The position numbers and the translations under genes were made by a program. A stretch of DNA of 60,000 nt, from assembly GCA_914767715.1 (NCBI GenBank), contig OU612067.1, positions 9,984,001 through 10,044,000 of the forward strand, read 5' to 3'. Of the stretch, positions 1-11,020 are shown piece after piece. Source of the DNA: Membranipora membranacea. Lineage: Eukaryota; Bryozoa; Gymnolaemata; Cheilostomatida; Membraniporidae. Below the pieces are notes generated by a model. The model worked only from the letters and a program-made list of their open reading frames with translations, did no database searches and was not told the origin of the DNA. Each line of letters starts with the position of its first letter. Positions within the stretch are counted from its first letter, which is position 1.

Positions 1-2671
1 ATTGGCGCCATAATCCTTAAATCTTCTCCCCTTGCCACAGCTTGCCAGTCATTTCTTTGCCACTTACGGCTATTAGATCCTCAATATGTTGGCTCCAGAT
101 TATATTTTTGAGCAGTTTTATTTTCCAATACATAGTTTTCTGATGCCAGACTTATCTCTCTTAAAACCTCAATCAAATAGTTTTCTTTGCAGTCTTTCAA
201 ATGTATGCAATTGCCTTCCACAGTATGTCAGTGCTTAAAACAATTTGAAAGCATTAGTTAACAGATATTCATTTATTTCATGCCTTGGACATAATAATTT
301 TTCAGTATTCAGCCGAACAATTTAAGGCTTCCATTTTTCCTCTTTTATTTAATTATAATCGATTCACACATCACATTTGAAGAATATCATTAATGATGAA
401 AATTGTTGTCAATAAATTTTGAATAAACAGAGGAAATTTTTAAACTCCAAAACAACTTTTGTAGATTCTCACCACGTAACCTTTGACCTGAGAGTAGCAT
501 CAGGCATACAATTAGACGAGTAAAACCTAGCACCGCCCTGTCGGAAAGAATGGGGTATAATGTGCTTTTTAATAATACCACAACATTGTAAGCATTTCTT
601 CAAAATACGACGGAAATCTGAATTGCAAACATCCAAAAAGTCGGCCTGCCGTTGGTAAGGATAAATGTTTCCTTATGTTTGCTCTAGGGCAGATTGATAT
701 ACTTCTATGAAAGTTAATAATAACTATGCATCTCAGCAGTACAAGTAGAATGTTTGAATGAACAGAGTTTTTCTTCAATTGCCTAACCCTTATTTTTACA
801 TGACGGGCAATCAGCCAATGCTGTGGAGCTGTTGGGGACTTTGTTGTCTCACCAGGTCTCAATAAGGCAAAAAACATAACAAATACAAAGCACAGGCTGC
901 TGCGCCTACACATTCACCAAGACATATAGGAGCTGCCCAACACACCTCTTTCAACATATAAATAGCAACAGCTAAATTAAACTTAGGAGCCGGGGGAGAT
1001 ATGAGTATATTCCTTGCAGAATCAGTTTCAGTAACGGCCATGTCATCCACATTACAAGTGTCTGATAGCATAGATCTGCTGACGCTATTAACCTAAGGGC
1101 ATCAATCTTAGCCTTGGTAATAAACAATTCCATGGCCGGAGCACTAAACATTGATTTTTCTTTTTTCTATGCTGTCAGCATAAATTGTTGAGCTTTTTCA
1201 TTCTTCGGTCAGGGTGGAACATATGTTAGGAGTGTCGATTAGGTACGACCCCAAATAATATTTGACTTGTAAGTAATAAAACATAGTAAGAAACTTTTTC
1301 CTTGTTGTATTAGCAAAGTCAAAAATATAGTGCGTAACTGTTTTTTGCACAAATCTGAGCCCTAGAACAGGAAGAGGATTGTATGATTATGGCTTCCCTT
1401 AGTCACAGCACATTCCAAGCCAAACATGTCTGTCACTTTGACACACAATTGTAGCAGCGCTTATTACCTACTGTCTGGACAGATTTCTACCTATCTGTGT
1501 GCTGTTTACTCTCTGATGCTGAGACCTAGCGAGTCATGCCATGTTCCTTAATCACCTTCCCATCAGTTGCAGATGAAGAATATAGTTATATCCACAGATT
1601 TCTTGATCATACCTTCAAAATATTTCAAGCATTACAGCAATCCTGTGCCAGTGGGAGATTTTATTTTTAATGATAGGACCATTTGAAACGTACCTTACGA
1701 AACATGCGTTGAAATCTGAGGACCTTCTATTTGATTTGTCTGCCTCTACCTTGGCAAATTATCTGTGACAGTGCGTTTTGCATTGTTGAACCACCAAGAA
1801 TTTTATGCGCCATGGTTCTCGTTGTTGTGGCACTTGTTTTTATCACTCTGTTGGTATGGCTGATGCAACCCTTTGTGACAAAGGATGTTGAGAATCATAT
1901 TATTTTTTACATTACGTTAAACCAATGTAAATTGATGCAGAGATTAGGGACAGATCGATGATGATTTCTTGTATTTAAATTTTTCTGATTGTATTTGGAG
2001 ACTTATGTTGGAGCTTGTGACTAACGATCATACAAATTTCAAATGGTCACAACTGGGTGTTCACCAAACTGTGGACGTCCTATGCTTCACCGAATCTTTT
2101 ATTGCGATGAACAAAATATGCTCTTGGACTCCATTCCACGCAATGCGTAAATGAAATTATAGATCAATGTATAGATTTGCAGCCACTTGATTGTGTACAG
2201 CATGATTGGCATGAGAAGAGGTTTGTTTGCCTGTCCTGCAAGTAAACAGTTGGACATAAGACCAAAAGCCTTCTCCTTCTTGAACAAAAACAATACTCTG
2301 TGGAAAAGAACTCCATGAAAACGGCTTGTTGAAAGGTGATTCACATGATCTTGGGATAGGAATAGGACAGAAAACCTTTGGACGATACCATAGGACCCTC
2401 AGGAAGCTCAGAATTCAATTTTTTTTATGGCAGGCATGTTGCACATTAGGTCCCTATTTTGCTACTCACATTATGGGCATTCAAATGATAAAAAAATGTA
2501 CATATTAAAAGTCATTACTGAATCAAAATAAATATAGATTGGTCAACAATTTTGGTAATGATACACAAACCGCTTGTAAAACTCTCATAAAGCAGCTTGC
2601 CTGATTTCTAGATAGCTGTTTTTGGGATGTCAACAGATATATGACATAGAAATTGCAAGTTTTTTAGCTAG
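1..2671. other. No supported gene; AT-rich intergenic DNA
   Basis: I found no exon chain, RNA gene or recognisable repeat here. Two overlapping minus-strand open frames (569-913 and 859-1071) have hydrophobic starts but show no homology I can name, no convincing splice context and ordinary AT-rich composition. They are not called as genes. Confidence 0.5.
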
Positions 2672-2678
2672 ATCCAAT
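2672..2678. repeat. Left 7-bp target-site duplication
   Basis: ATCCAAT abuts the left inverted repeat and is repeated at 11014-11020 outside the right one. The shift is unambiguous, because moving the boundary by one base breaks the match. Confidence 0.75.
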
Positions 2679-2726
2679 CAAGGAGTTAGAGGGAAGGAGG
2701 GTGGTCACATGACCAATCTAATGATA

Positions 2727-2950
2727 CTGTGAGATAACTTCACAGCTTCCTTTGGAGGACCCAGGAGGGTCAGGAGAAGGAGCAGCAGAGGCTGTGAGAT
2801 AACTTCACAGCTTCCTTTGGTGGACCCAGGAGGGTCAGGAGAAGGAGCGGCAGAAGCTGTGAGATAACCTCACAGCTTTCTCGAATGACTAAGGAGAGTC
2901 AATAAAAAGGGATGGCAGAAGCTGTGAGATCTCAAGTTCTCACAGCTCAG
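2727..2950. repeat. 64-65 bp tandem repeat carrying hairpins
   Basis: The unit starts at about 2728, 2792, 2857 and 2922. Each unit contains a short inverted repeat, GCTGTGA followed by about 7 bases and TCACAGC. The stem lengthens in copy 3 (8 bp) and in copy 4 (about 10 bp). The block lies just inside the left end of the TIR element, where transposase-binding subterminal repeats often sit. That role is inferred. Confidence 0.8.
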
Positions 2951-3029
2951 GGGATTTTGGATAAAGAGAATGGAGCCAAGAGGATGGGAGCAGGTGATAC
3001 CAGACGGCGTCAACCACTTCAAAATAATG

Positions 3030-3260
3030 TGTATAATTAAACCTTTTTATCGCAAGTATTTAAATAATGTATATAATTAAAACCTTTTGATCAGACATAA
3101 ATTAAAGTCCAATCTCCGTCTTTTTGGAGGGTTCAAACGCAAGCATTTAAATAATATATATAATTAAAACCTTTTTATCAGACATAAATTAAAGTCCAAT
3201 CTCCGTCTTTTTGGAGGGTTCAAATGCAAGCATTTAAATAATATATATAATTAACCTAAG
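3030..3260. repeat. 87-bp tandem repeat
   Basis: Units starting at about 3051, 3138 and 3225 share GCAAG(T/C)ATTTAAATAAT and a segment with CTCCGTCTTTTTGGAGGG, itself a small hairpin. It is part of the TIR element and no coding potential is seen. Confidence 0.8.
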
Positions 3261-4489
3261 TCAAATCTCCGCTTTTGTCAAGAGGATTGGCAAATGCTAC
3301 CTCCGGTTTTTTGGCCATGCTCACCCGCCGTGATGAACCCCGGTGCATATAAAAACCGGGGGAACATCAAGGCAGGGCTGTTCTTTTTGGAGAGCCCTCA
3401 GCAGCATATCACTCTGCAATATTTTGGTATTAGAATTATTTTGGAGCGTATTACTATTATTTTGAAGGGTACTACGACTTAATGTTTTGGAGTTGACCTA
3501 TTCTGACCTTTTACACAGGAAACTTTGACGGTATGATAGAGCATGGTTTATTTTTTACGATGACTGTTTAAACTTATTTCCACCATTTAATCAAAATAAA
3601 GTCTTATTTTAATGTCGAAAGGCATCTCAACTATGAGTCATTAGTAAAATGAACTAATATCTGCTTGTAACAAAATTCTAAAGAACAATGTTGTGGATAA
3701 ATTTGATTAGGTAAACAAAACACTTTTTGTATAGAGTTGCCTTCTTCCTCAACAGGAAGAAGTTAACTCCATACAAAATAAACATGAGCAAAATGAATGA
3801 AATAGTGGTGTCTGTTCTGCTCGAGTATTCGGCCCCAAGTGGGTCGAATATGCGACAATACTATATATGACCTAACTACAAACCCACATGACAAACAAAA
3901 TGGTTGAACAAGATGAATAATTTAAATTGCATATTGTGGCATTCAACACATTAAAATAGCACATTATTATCAAATAAAATATCCTCACCATCGGAAAAGT
4001 CTTTACCCAGCTGAATTACTGTCTTGTTAAGAGGATTGTCATGGCCAAAATTGTAAAAATCCTGAAATCACCCCATTTTCAACTTTGTACTCTATGGAAA
4101 TCCCTACAATGCACCTAGCACTTGTTTGTTGATATCATATAAAAGAGCAAACTCTGATTGGTTACCCAAACTAAATAAAATGATCAAACTATATTCAGGG
4201 GTAGTATGGATCAAGACTTTTTTTTTAGTTCTTTATAAATCAGCCATTAAATAGTCAAACTTTGTCGAAAGTGAACTTTACCTTAGTTACAGTGAAGATG
4301 GTAGTGCTTTTTTTTCCCAGAATGGTAAACACCTCATGATCACTCTAGACATTACCATTTTTTTGGTTCGACCCCTGCTTTTTTGAAGTTGTGATTCTCT
4401 ACTTGGCCCACAAAGATATCAGCCTCTCAAATTTGCTAACCTTAGCATGTACCTCCAAAAGCAGAGAGGTGTCAAAAATGAGTTATCCT
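3261..4489. other. Non-coding interior of the TIR element
   Basis: AT-rich sequence between the tandem repeats and the LINE insertion point. A hairpin of complementary arms occurs near 3735-3778 (AGTTGCCTTCTTCC pairing with GGAAGAAGTTAACT). I see no gene. Confidence 0.5.
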
Positions 4490-4815
4490 CTCATATTAGG
4501 CTAAAACAAAGATGGCTGCGCCCATAAATTTCTTTCTCTGTTCTACTTTTGAGTAGTTTTTGGTAAGAATTTGGCTTACATCTCCTCATATCTTGCAAAT
4601 AATTGTGTAGCATTGCCTTTTAGGCTTTTAAGGAAGTAAGTGTTGTGGAAATTATTATAATTTTGCCACCCATATCAGTTTTCTATCCAAGTTATTTATA
4701 AAATTGAAAATTACTGTATTTTTCCTGGCTGGCAGTCGCAGTAGTGGATGATAGTTCTCCTGTTCCAGTTGATGTCTGAACCAAAATAGTCCCCCTTGAT
4801 GATTTAACTCACACT

Positions 4816-6945
4816 ATGCCTTCCCCCACCTTCAACAATATTGTTGAATATGCAGAGAGGACCCATAGTAAAGAGTGTCCATGCTCAGTTAAACCTGAAG
4901 ACTTTCAATCCCATGACACAGCCCAAACACCAAACCCAGAGACCTTCCTGTTATTGCATAACATTCCCCCAGAAGCTCACCAAAGTGCTGACCAATGGGA
5001 AAAAATAGTGAGACACCATTTCATGATATTAGCCCAAAAATATCACCCTGACAAAAACACTCCAACGTTATCAGAGACGTGCCATAATGTGATGACATAC
5101 CTCAACAAGACCTACAATGATATTATCCAGAAAATCAGATTTGAGATACATGACAGCGATGAAGTTATACAAGATGGAAAACTATACAAGAAAATCAACA
5201 ATTGCACAGTAACGTGCAGACACCTAAATTCATATGCCATATATGGCTTCCCTGATGATGCTAACCAATGGAGAACCAGGATCAAACAAATGTGGGGGAA
5301 TAGTTCGAGTACCAATATCATAAAGTCAAAGTTTAGTAAGAGGATTGGCCAACAGTTTGGGAGCGAGAGTGACTCAGTATATATCAGCATCTATGATAAT
5401 GGAACAATCCATGTGCAAGGTATCATGGCTATACAATACTCAGAGGAAATAATTATTCCAATGCTTACAGGGTGTTTCAAACCAAAATCAGAAATAGTGG
5501 ACAAAAAACGATTTTCTGAACCTCTGAAGAGAACTATGGGCTACTTCAAAAAGGATTCCACCCAGAAACCTACCTCCCAGTCTACAACAAAAAGAATCGA
5601 AACTCTGAAAGCAGCTCATAGTATTATCCCACAAAACCCGCCGACATCAGAACAACAAAATAGCTCTCAAATAAAGACCACAGCAAAAAGCCAAACACAT
5701 GCTGCAAGCGTCAGTAATCAAACAGTCACCATCAACGAGGAGCTACTCATAGAACTGACAGAGAAGATTACAAAAGCAGAAAATCGGATCAGTAATTTAG
5801 AAACAAGCAAGGAAAGGGTTGATGAATGCCATATCAAAACTGAAAGCCGCATCAAAGATTTGGAAGAACATCAAAATGAGTATCTAAAACGTATAGAACT
5901 ATTGGAACAAGAACTGAAGGTAGTCAAGAAAGAGAATCACCAACTCAAAGAACAGACTGGTCCAAAAATTAGTGAGATAACTAGACAACTAGACCAAATG
6001 AAGAACACGCCTTTAAACTCAAGCCCAAGTAATAGAAATATCCCCTCACATTCCAACTCAGACCCAGGTAACGTTCATCTACCTTCACATTTCAACCCAC
6101 CACCACCAATACCAAGCAGTCCAAGCCATAATAGCTTCTCGTTTCATGCTGGAAGATTAGCTAAAAGTGGAATGAATAATCACCCTCAACCAAACACAGG
6201 TGGCAAGAGAATAGAGTTTGAGAGAAAAAAGTGCTTTGTCATCGATGATATCAAATCAAAAGAGCAAGTGAGCTCAGATGACAACATCAGGAAGGTTGTA
6301 GGAAACCAACACAAAGTAGTCATAGACAGGATATCGAGAAGCAGAAACGGCAAGATATTTGTACAGTTAGCAGACCAAAAAGACGTAGAACAAGTGATTA
6401 AAAACTGGAATCGAGCAAACTTTGGTGGCTCAACCATCAATAAGAGTGAAAAACCACAACGAAAACTCGGAGTTCTCAAAGGAGTCCCGCATTACATGAC
6501 AGAAGGAGACATTCAAACAGAACTTCAAAACTCTGGATACAACCACGTTGATGTAAAGAGGATCACAAAGCAAGGCAGCCCGACTCGCGCTATGCGAGTG
6601 AGATTTGACAACACCGATGACTTGGAGAAAGCAATCAGATCAAATGTTACACTTCAAAATCTTGTTATCAGAGTAGAGGAGCTAATCTTACAACCAAGAG
6701 TGACACAATGCTACAACTGCTACAAATACAATCACATTGCTGAAAATTGTGAATTCTCTAAAACTTGCTCAAGATGCTCTGATTTATACGACGAAAGCCA
6801 CGAATCATGCGAGAAGGAAAAGAAGTGCTCAAACTGCAAAGGACCACACTCTTCATCTGACCGACATTGTCCGATCTTCATCAAAATGCTAAATAACCAA
6901 AGAATCAGATTGCATAACTTCTACAACAACAACCAAGATGACTAA
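4816..6945 (+). CDS. LINE ORF1: nucleic-acid-binding protein with J-domain-like N-terminus
   Basis: The protein has 709 residues. Residues 43-105 read like a J domain: a helix-like segment, the basic stretch LAQKYHPDKN with the HPD tripeptide at 77-79, then a third helix-like segment. Residues 180-220 form a compact hydrophobic segment of unknown type. Residues 303-397 are a heptad-rich coiled coil, followed by a Pro/Ser/Asn-rich linker. Residues 471-625 look like two degenerate RRM-type repeats. The C-terminus has three zinc-knuckle-like clusters: C632-x2-C-x4-H-x4-C, C651-x2-C-x7-H-x2-C and C671-x2-C-x3-H-x6-C. Coiled coil, RRM and knuckles are standard for LINE ORF1 RNA chaperones that coat the transcript. 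The J-like segment is not, to my knowledge. The ORF ends 8 nt inside ORF2. Confidence 0.9.
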   Translation: MPSPTFNNIVEYAERTHSKECPCSVKPEDFQSHDTAQTPNPETFLLLHNIPPEAHQSADQWEKIVRHHFMILAQKYHPDKNTPTLSETCHNVMTYLNKTYNDIIQKIRFEIHDSDEVIQDGKLYKKINNCTVTCRHLNSYAIYGFPDDANQWRTRIKQMWGNSSSTNIIKSKFSKRIGQQFGSESDSVYISIYDNGTIHVQGIMAIQYSEEIIIPMLTGCFKPKSEIVDKKRFSEPLKRTMGYFKKDSTQKPTSQSTTKRIETLKAAHSIIPQNPPTSEQQNSSQIKTTAKSQTHAASVSNQTVTINEELLIELTEKITKAENRISNLETSKERVDECHIKTESRIKDLEEHQNEYLKRIELLEQELKVVKKENHQLKEQTGPKISEITRQLDQMKNTPLNSSPSNRNIPSHSNSDPGNVHLPSHFNPPPPIPSSPSHNSFSFHAGRLAKSGMNNHPQPNTGGKRIEFERKKCFVIDDIKSKEQVSSDDNIRKVVGNQHKVVIDRISRSRNGKIFVQLADQKDVEQVIKNWNRANFGGSTINKSEKPQRKLGVLKGVPHYMTEGDIQTELQNSGYNHVDVKRITKQGSPTRAMRVRFDNTDDLEKAIRSNVTLQNLVIRVEELILQPRVTQCYNCYKYNHIAENCEFSKTCSRCSDLYDESHESCEKEKKCSNCKGPHSSSDRHCPIFIKMLNNQRIRLHNFYNNNQDD

Positions 6946-9900
6946 CCGCCACAACAATCTACAAATTATGCAACTTAACATCAATGGCTGCTCACAAAAT
7001 ACAATTGCAGCTCTGAATAGTTATATAAACAAGGAACATGCACAAAAAATCTTCCTGTCAGAAACAAAAAGTATATCACTCAGTGATACAGACTTTGACA
7101 ACTACCAAGTACTCCTCAAACCGAACAACAGCAACCCTACACAGAAAGGTGGTGTAGCAATCCTTGTTCACAATACCATTCCAGTGGATAGGCTTCATCA
7201 CCTTGAAAAAGACAATACCAATAACATATTCGCAGCACTCACGATAGAGAAACGTCGCATCCTAGTATGCTGTTCCTATGTTCCACCAAATAACTTATCT
7301 TTACTCAAGGAGACAGAAGGACAGATAATCACTGCTATCAACAACTTGAAGGCGATGAGATGTTCATACTTCGCTGCATTTGGTGACTTCAACGGGAGGC
7401 ATCCACTCTGGAGAGATCATACCTCAAATAAGCATGGAGATGAGCTCTCAAAATTCTGCACAGACAACAACCTACATATACCAGCCTTTCACGACAACAA
7501 AACATTCCTGTGTGATACAGGCGGTAGCCTTATAGACATTCTCATCACTGATCAACAAACCATGAAGCTATTAGTAAACCAATATGTCGATGAAGAAGAA
7601 GAACTTTTTACAGGAGCACCAATGAGGGGACACATACCTGTGTGGACTTCACTCAACTTTCAAAAACTAAAACCAGAATCAAAGACCATTTACAGTTGGA
7701 GTAGGGCCGACTGGGATGGTTTCCTTAACCATCTCGAGTATCTATCAGCTTCAACCTTACCTGATATTCAACACTTAGACCCAGAAGATATATGGCGCTC
7801 AATCCTCTCCAACCTACAAGAGTGCAGAGAAACGTTTGTGCCAAAGATTCAACTTACTCAACACTGCAAACCATATTGGACTCCAGAACTCTCCAAACTA
7901 TCAAAGACAGTAAGGAATGCTAGAAGAAGATTCAAATACAGATCAAATTATGTGAATGGAGATATTCTACAAAACGCAAAAGAGAATTTTAAAAGTGCTC
8001 TGTCAAAAGCACAAACAGAATTTATAGCGGAGAAATCTACCAACCTTAACATCACAGACGGTCCTGCTTTCTGGAAAAACTTCAGAAAAACCTTCTATAA
8101 ACCTGAAAAAACACACATTGGTGCAATGAAGCAAAATGGGCAGTTGATTCTGCAAGATGATCTAAAGGCAGACACTTTCTTTCAACAGATCTTCCAAGGC
8201 AAACACTTGGAGGGTTCAAACTTTTCACAACAATGGTTTCAAGAAGTAACAAACAGCCAAAAAAGCAACGATAATAAGTTCGTAGAATTAATGGCTAAGG
8301 TCACAGAGGAGGAATTAATCAATGCCATCAACGCCACCAAATCAAATGGGAAGGGAGCTGACGGAGACGGAATACACCCAGATATGTTAAAGATTAGTGA
8401 AAGCCAATTCCACATCAACCTCCTAATCCTATTCAACAAAATTCTATCCACACAGAGATGGCCATTTACAGACAACAACATTGTGGTGTTTCTCCGTAAA
8501 CCAGGAAGGAAGGACTACAGTGATACAGCCAACTACAGACCGATCACTCTGAGTTCAGTAGTTGGGAAGTTATTCGAGAGAATCATTGAATCCAGGCTCA
8601 GAGACATTGTGGAAGAAAACAACTGGCTAGATAAGGATCAACATGGATTTAGAAAAAGAAAGTCAACAAGCACCTACTTATCCCAGATGATAACAACAAT
8701 ACAGCACAACTGTGCCAAAAACTTTGCTACTGCAGGCCTATTTATTGATCTACAAAAAGCATTCGATAGCATTTGGCATGACGGCTTGTTATACAGACTA
8801 TCCAAACTAGGCTTCAATCAAGAGTTTATTCAGCTGATCTCTAGTTTCTTGAAAGACAGAAAGATAAGGATAAAGATCAACAACTACACTTCAAATGCCA
8901 AACCCTGTCACATCGGATTACCACAAGGGAGCATTCTGTCCCCACTCCTATTTATAATATATATCAGGGATATGCTCTCAGAAGCAGATGGGCTCAAATT
9001 GCAGTACGCTGATGACTGCTCAATAATATGCTGGAAGCCAAACGAAACACAGTTGGAGGAGAATTTGAAGTCTACATGCGAGAGCATCAGCCAATGGCTC
9101 TCAAAATGGAGACTTAAAGCAAACTGCACCAAAACGGATTTAATCTACTTCAAAGGACAACCAACTCAGATGAAGATCAGCAACGAAAATATAAATATAA
9201 CATCAGAAACCAAAGTCCTAGGGCTCATAGTGGACAAAAGTCTAAAATTCAAGCAACAAAAAGAGTTAGCCAAATCTACACTCAACAGGAAGTGGAACAT
9301 GCTGTTACCATATATACGACACGGGCTACGTCCTCAGGTCACCCGTACTATTTTAAACACGGCTATTCTTCCAAAGGTATTATACAATGCCTACATATGG
9401 GACATCAATGAGGAGATATCACTACATACATGTCTAAAAGACCTTCTCGGCGCTCCATTTAACCCAACAACAGAAACTCTACACAAACTAGCCAACACAC
9501 CTACCATACACATCAGGTATACAAACGACATATTAAATCTATGCAGACTAGCCATAGAAGGGGAAACAATAAACAACATTTTATGCCAGGACAAGAGCGC
9601 ACTACAAAAGAAAATAAGAAGCCATATAATTAAAGTAATGGGGAGACACTTCACAGAATCTCCCCTACAAGCAGTAGACTTCAAAAAGTCTAAAATAAAG
9701 AAACTGATGAAAGAAGAAGACACCCGCGCATGGACGTCTCACATGAGACAGGGTCACAATAGCGAAGGACTGCTAGGCCAGTTGGCAGTGACACACTTAA
9801 TAAAGAAACCTATACCAATGAGCCTTCCACGAGAAATCACTGGACAGCTATGCAGCCTCATGACAGGTCAAACAAAACTTCAAGCCTTCCTATATAAAGT

Positions 9901-10072
9901 GAGGCAGACATACACACCAACTTGCTCATGCCTCATGGAGGATGAAACTGTCTCCCACTTCTTAAACAAATGCCAAAATTACATATGTCTAAGAGACAAC
10001 ATTGATCTAGACCAAGCGGACCACATGTCTCTCATCTCTTACATTGAACAGAGTGGGAGATTTTGTCGGTAA
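6938..10072 (+). CDS. LINE ORF2: endonuclease-reverse transcriptase
   Basis: The protein has 1044 residues. The N-terminal 230 residues are an exonuclease/endonuclease/phosphatase-type nicking domain (QLNING, FLSETK, GDFNGRHPLW near 148, SLIDILITD, GHIPVW). The central reverse transcriptase carries NYRPITLSSVVGK, LFIDLQKAFDSIW (motif A, near 600), GLPQGSILSPLLF (near 660) and YADD (near 690). The C-terminus has a CCHC-like knuckle, CSCLMEDETVSHFLNKC, near 997. Catalytic aspartates are present and no internal stop is seen. The start ATG sits in ATGACTAA, where TAA ends ORF1, suggesting termination-reinitiation. The role is target-primed reverse transcription of the element's RNA. Confidence 0.93.
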   Translation: MTNRHNNLQIMQLNINGCSQNTIAALNSYINKEHAQKIFLSETKSISLSDTDFDNYQVLLKPNNSNPTQKGGVAILVHNTIPVDRLHHLEKDNTNNIFAALTIEKRRILVCCSYVPPNNLSLLKETEGQIITAINNLKAMRCSYFAAFGDFNGRHPLWRDHTSNKHGDELSKFCTDNNLHIPAFHDNKTFLCDTGGSLIDILITDQQTMKLLVNQYVDEEEELFTGAPMRGHIPVWTSLNFQKLKPESKTIYSWSRADWDGFLNHLEYLSASTLPDIQHLDPEDIWRSILSNLQECRETFVPKIQLTQHCKPYWTPELSKLSKTVRNARRRFKYRSNYVNGDILQNAKENFKSALSKAQTEFIAEKSTNLNITDGPAFWKNFRKTFYKPEKTHIGAMKQNGQLILQDDLKADTFFQQIFQGKHLEGSNFSQQWFQEVTNSQKSNDNKFVELMAKVTEEELINAINATKSNGKGADGDGIHPDMLKISESQFHINLLILFNKILSTQRWPFTDNNIVVFLRKPGRKDYSDTANYRPITLSSVVGKLFERIIESRLRDIVEENNWLDKDQHGFRKRKSTSTYLSQMITTIQHNCAKNFATAGLFIDLQKAFDSIWHDGLLYRLSKLGFNQEFIQLISSFLKDRKIRIKINNYTSNAKPCHIGLPQGSILSPLLFIIYIRDMLSEADGLKLQYADDCSIICWKPNETQLEENLKSTCESISQWLSKWRLKANCTKTDLIYFKGQPTQMKISNENINITSETKVLGLIVDKSLKFKQQKELAKSTLNRKWNMLLPYIRHGLRPQVTRTILNTAILPKVLYNAYIWDINEEISLHTCLKDLLGAPFNPTTETLHKLANTPTIHIRYTNDILNLCRLAIEGETINNILCQDKSALQKKIRSHIIKVMGRHFTESPLQAVDFKKSKIKKLMKEEDTRAWTSHMRQGHNSEGLLGQLAVTHLIKKPIPMSLPREITGQLCSLMTGQTKLQAFLYKVRQTYTPTCSCLMEDETVSHFLNKCQNYICLRDNIDLDQADHMSLISYIEQSGRFCR

Positions 10073-10882
10073 ATCCACAACAAAAACGAAGTCAAGCAAC
10101 CTACCTAACTAATGGAGCAAGACCCCTCCATCCAGAATACAGTCCCTGGTCAGGTCACCCTAAGAGGTAGAGTAGGCCATACTGCTGGGTGAGGGTACGG
10201 GGACCATGATGGTCCCACTCAGCAGACAACACCAGAACAGATTGTAAACAGAGATAGATGATGTATAAACAGAGAACCAAGCATACGGAGAGTCGCAGCT
10301 ACTTTCGAAACCCTAAATGCAAATATTATCTTTTCTATTTTTTATTTTATCGTAAAACCAATGCGTTTCATATTTTAACATCAACATGTTCAACTTGATA
10401 TGCTTCCTACCTAACGTGATTCATTACAATCCATAAATATCAAATCGCCATTTGTTTTGTTTCCTTTTTTGTACATATATATAATTTTGAGTCATATCTT
10501 GCTCAACACTAATATATTCATATCCATATGCAGACCTGTTGCTTGTTTTTCTTTCCTTTTCAGTTCAGATCAAAGTGCCACATCGTAACCTGCCTTTCAA
10601 TATGTTACCCATAGCATAATATTCATAGACACATTTGATTTAATTTTTATTATCACATCAAACTTGGGATTTTTCATTTTTGTGTTTAGCCTCAAACCCA
10701 AGTTGTTTTATCAGGTTCGAATTAAAACGAAGTTTTCCACTTTCCCTATATATCCACAAAGTACCTAACTAACCTTCAGACTATATCATTTGAAACATAA
10801 TTGTACATACATTTTGCCTGCAAAAAGAGGCGTAGTTGTTTTTATTTTGTCTAAAGATAAAATAAAATAGATAACTAACTAA
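10073..10882 (+). other. LINE 3' UTR and tail
   Basis: AT-rich non-coding sequence after the ORF2 stop. It ends in an A-rich stretch followed by three TAAC repeats directly before the proposed target duplication. No further gene is visible. Confidence 0.7.
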
Positions 10883-11020
10883 CTCATATTAATTTAGTTT
10901 CGACCAATCATATTGGGGAAATTTGTCACACCCCTATTTATGCAAATGAGGAAACAGTCTGAACATAAAATGCTTATTGCCACGTGACCACCCTCCTTCC
11001 CTCTAACTCCTTGATCCAAT

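Larger units (their letters stand above)
4499..10882 (+). mobile_element. Full-length non-LTR retrotransposon (LINE) with two intact ORFs
   Basis: The element has a 5' UTR starting GGCTAAAACAAAGATGGCTG, ORF1 (4816-6945), ORF2 (6938-10072), an 800-bp 3' UTR and an A-rich (TAAC)n-like tail. CTCATATTA is found at 4490-4498 and again at 10883-10891 and is the likely target-site duplication. Its first two bases overlap the tail, so 7-9 bp is certain. An AP-type endonuclease, a reverse transcriptase, no RNase H and a C-terminal zinc knuckle fit the Jockey/CR1 side of the LINE tree. Both ORFs are open and the catalytic motifs are present, so the copy is young. Confidence 0.9.
2679..11013. mobile_element. 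TIR DNA element, about 1.9 kb, interrupted by a LINE
   Basis: A 33-bp terminal inverted repeat (2679-2711 and 10981-11013, one mismatch) begins CAAGGAGTTAGAGGGAAGG. Directly outside are matching 7-bp copies of ATCCAAT at 2672-2678 and 11014-11020, a convincing target-site duplication. Removing the LINE insertion (about 4499-10882 plus one duplicated target) leaves about 1.94 kb. That remainder has no transposase-sized frame, so it is non-autonomous. It contains two tandem-repeat blocks near the left end. The superfamily is uncertain: the CA start recalls hAT elements, but those make 8-bp duplications. Confidence 0.8.

Noticed and set aside
569-1071. Minus-strand frames with hydrophobic, signal-peptide-like starts
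   Set aside because: No splice partners, no motif, and length within chance for AT-rich DNA.
2727-3260. CRISPR-like repeat array
   Set aside because: Contiguous tandem repeats without unique spacers, in a eukaryotic transposon.
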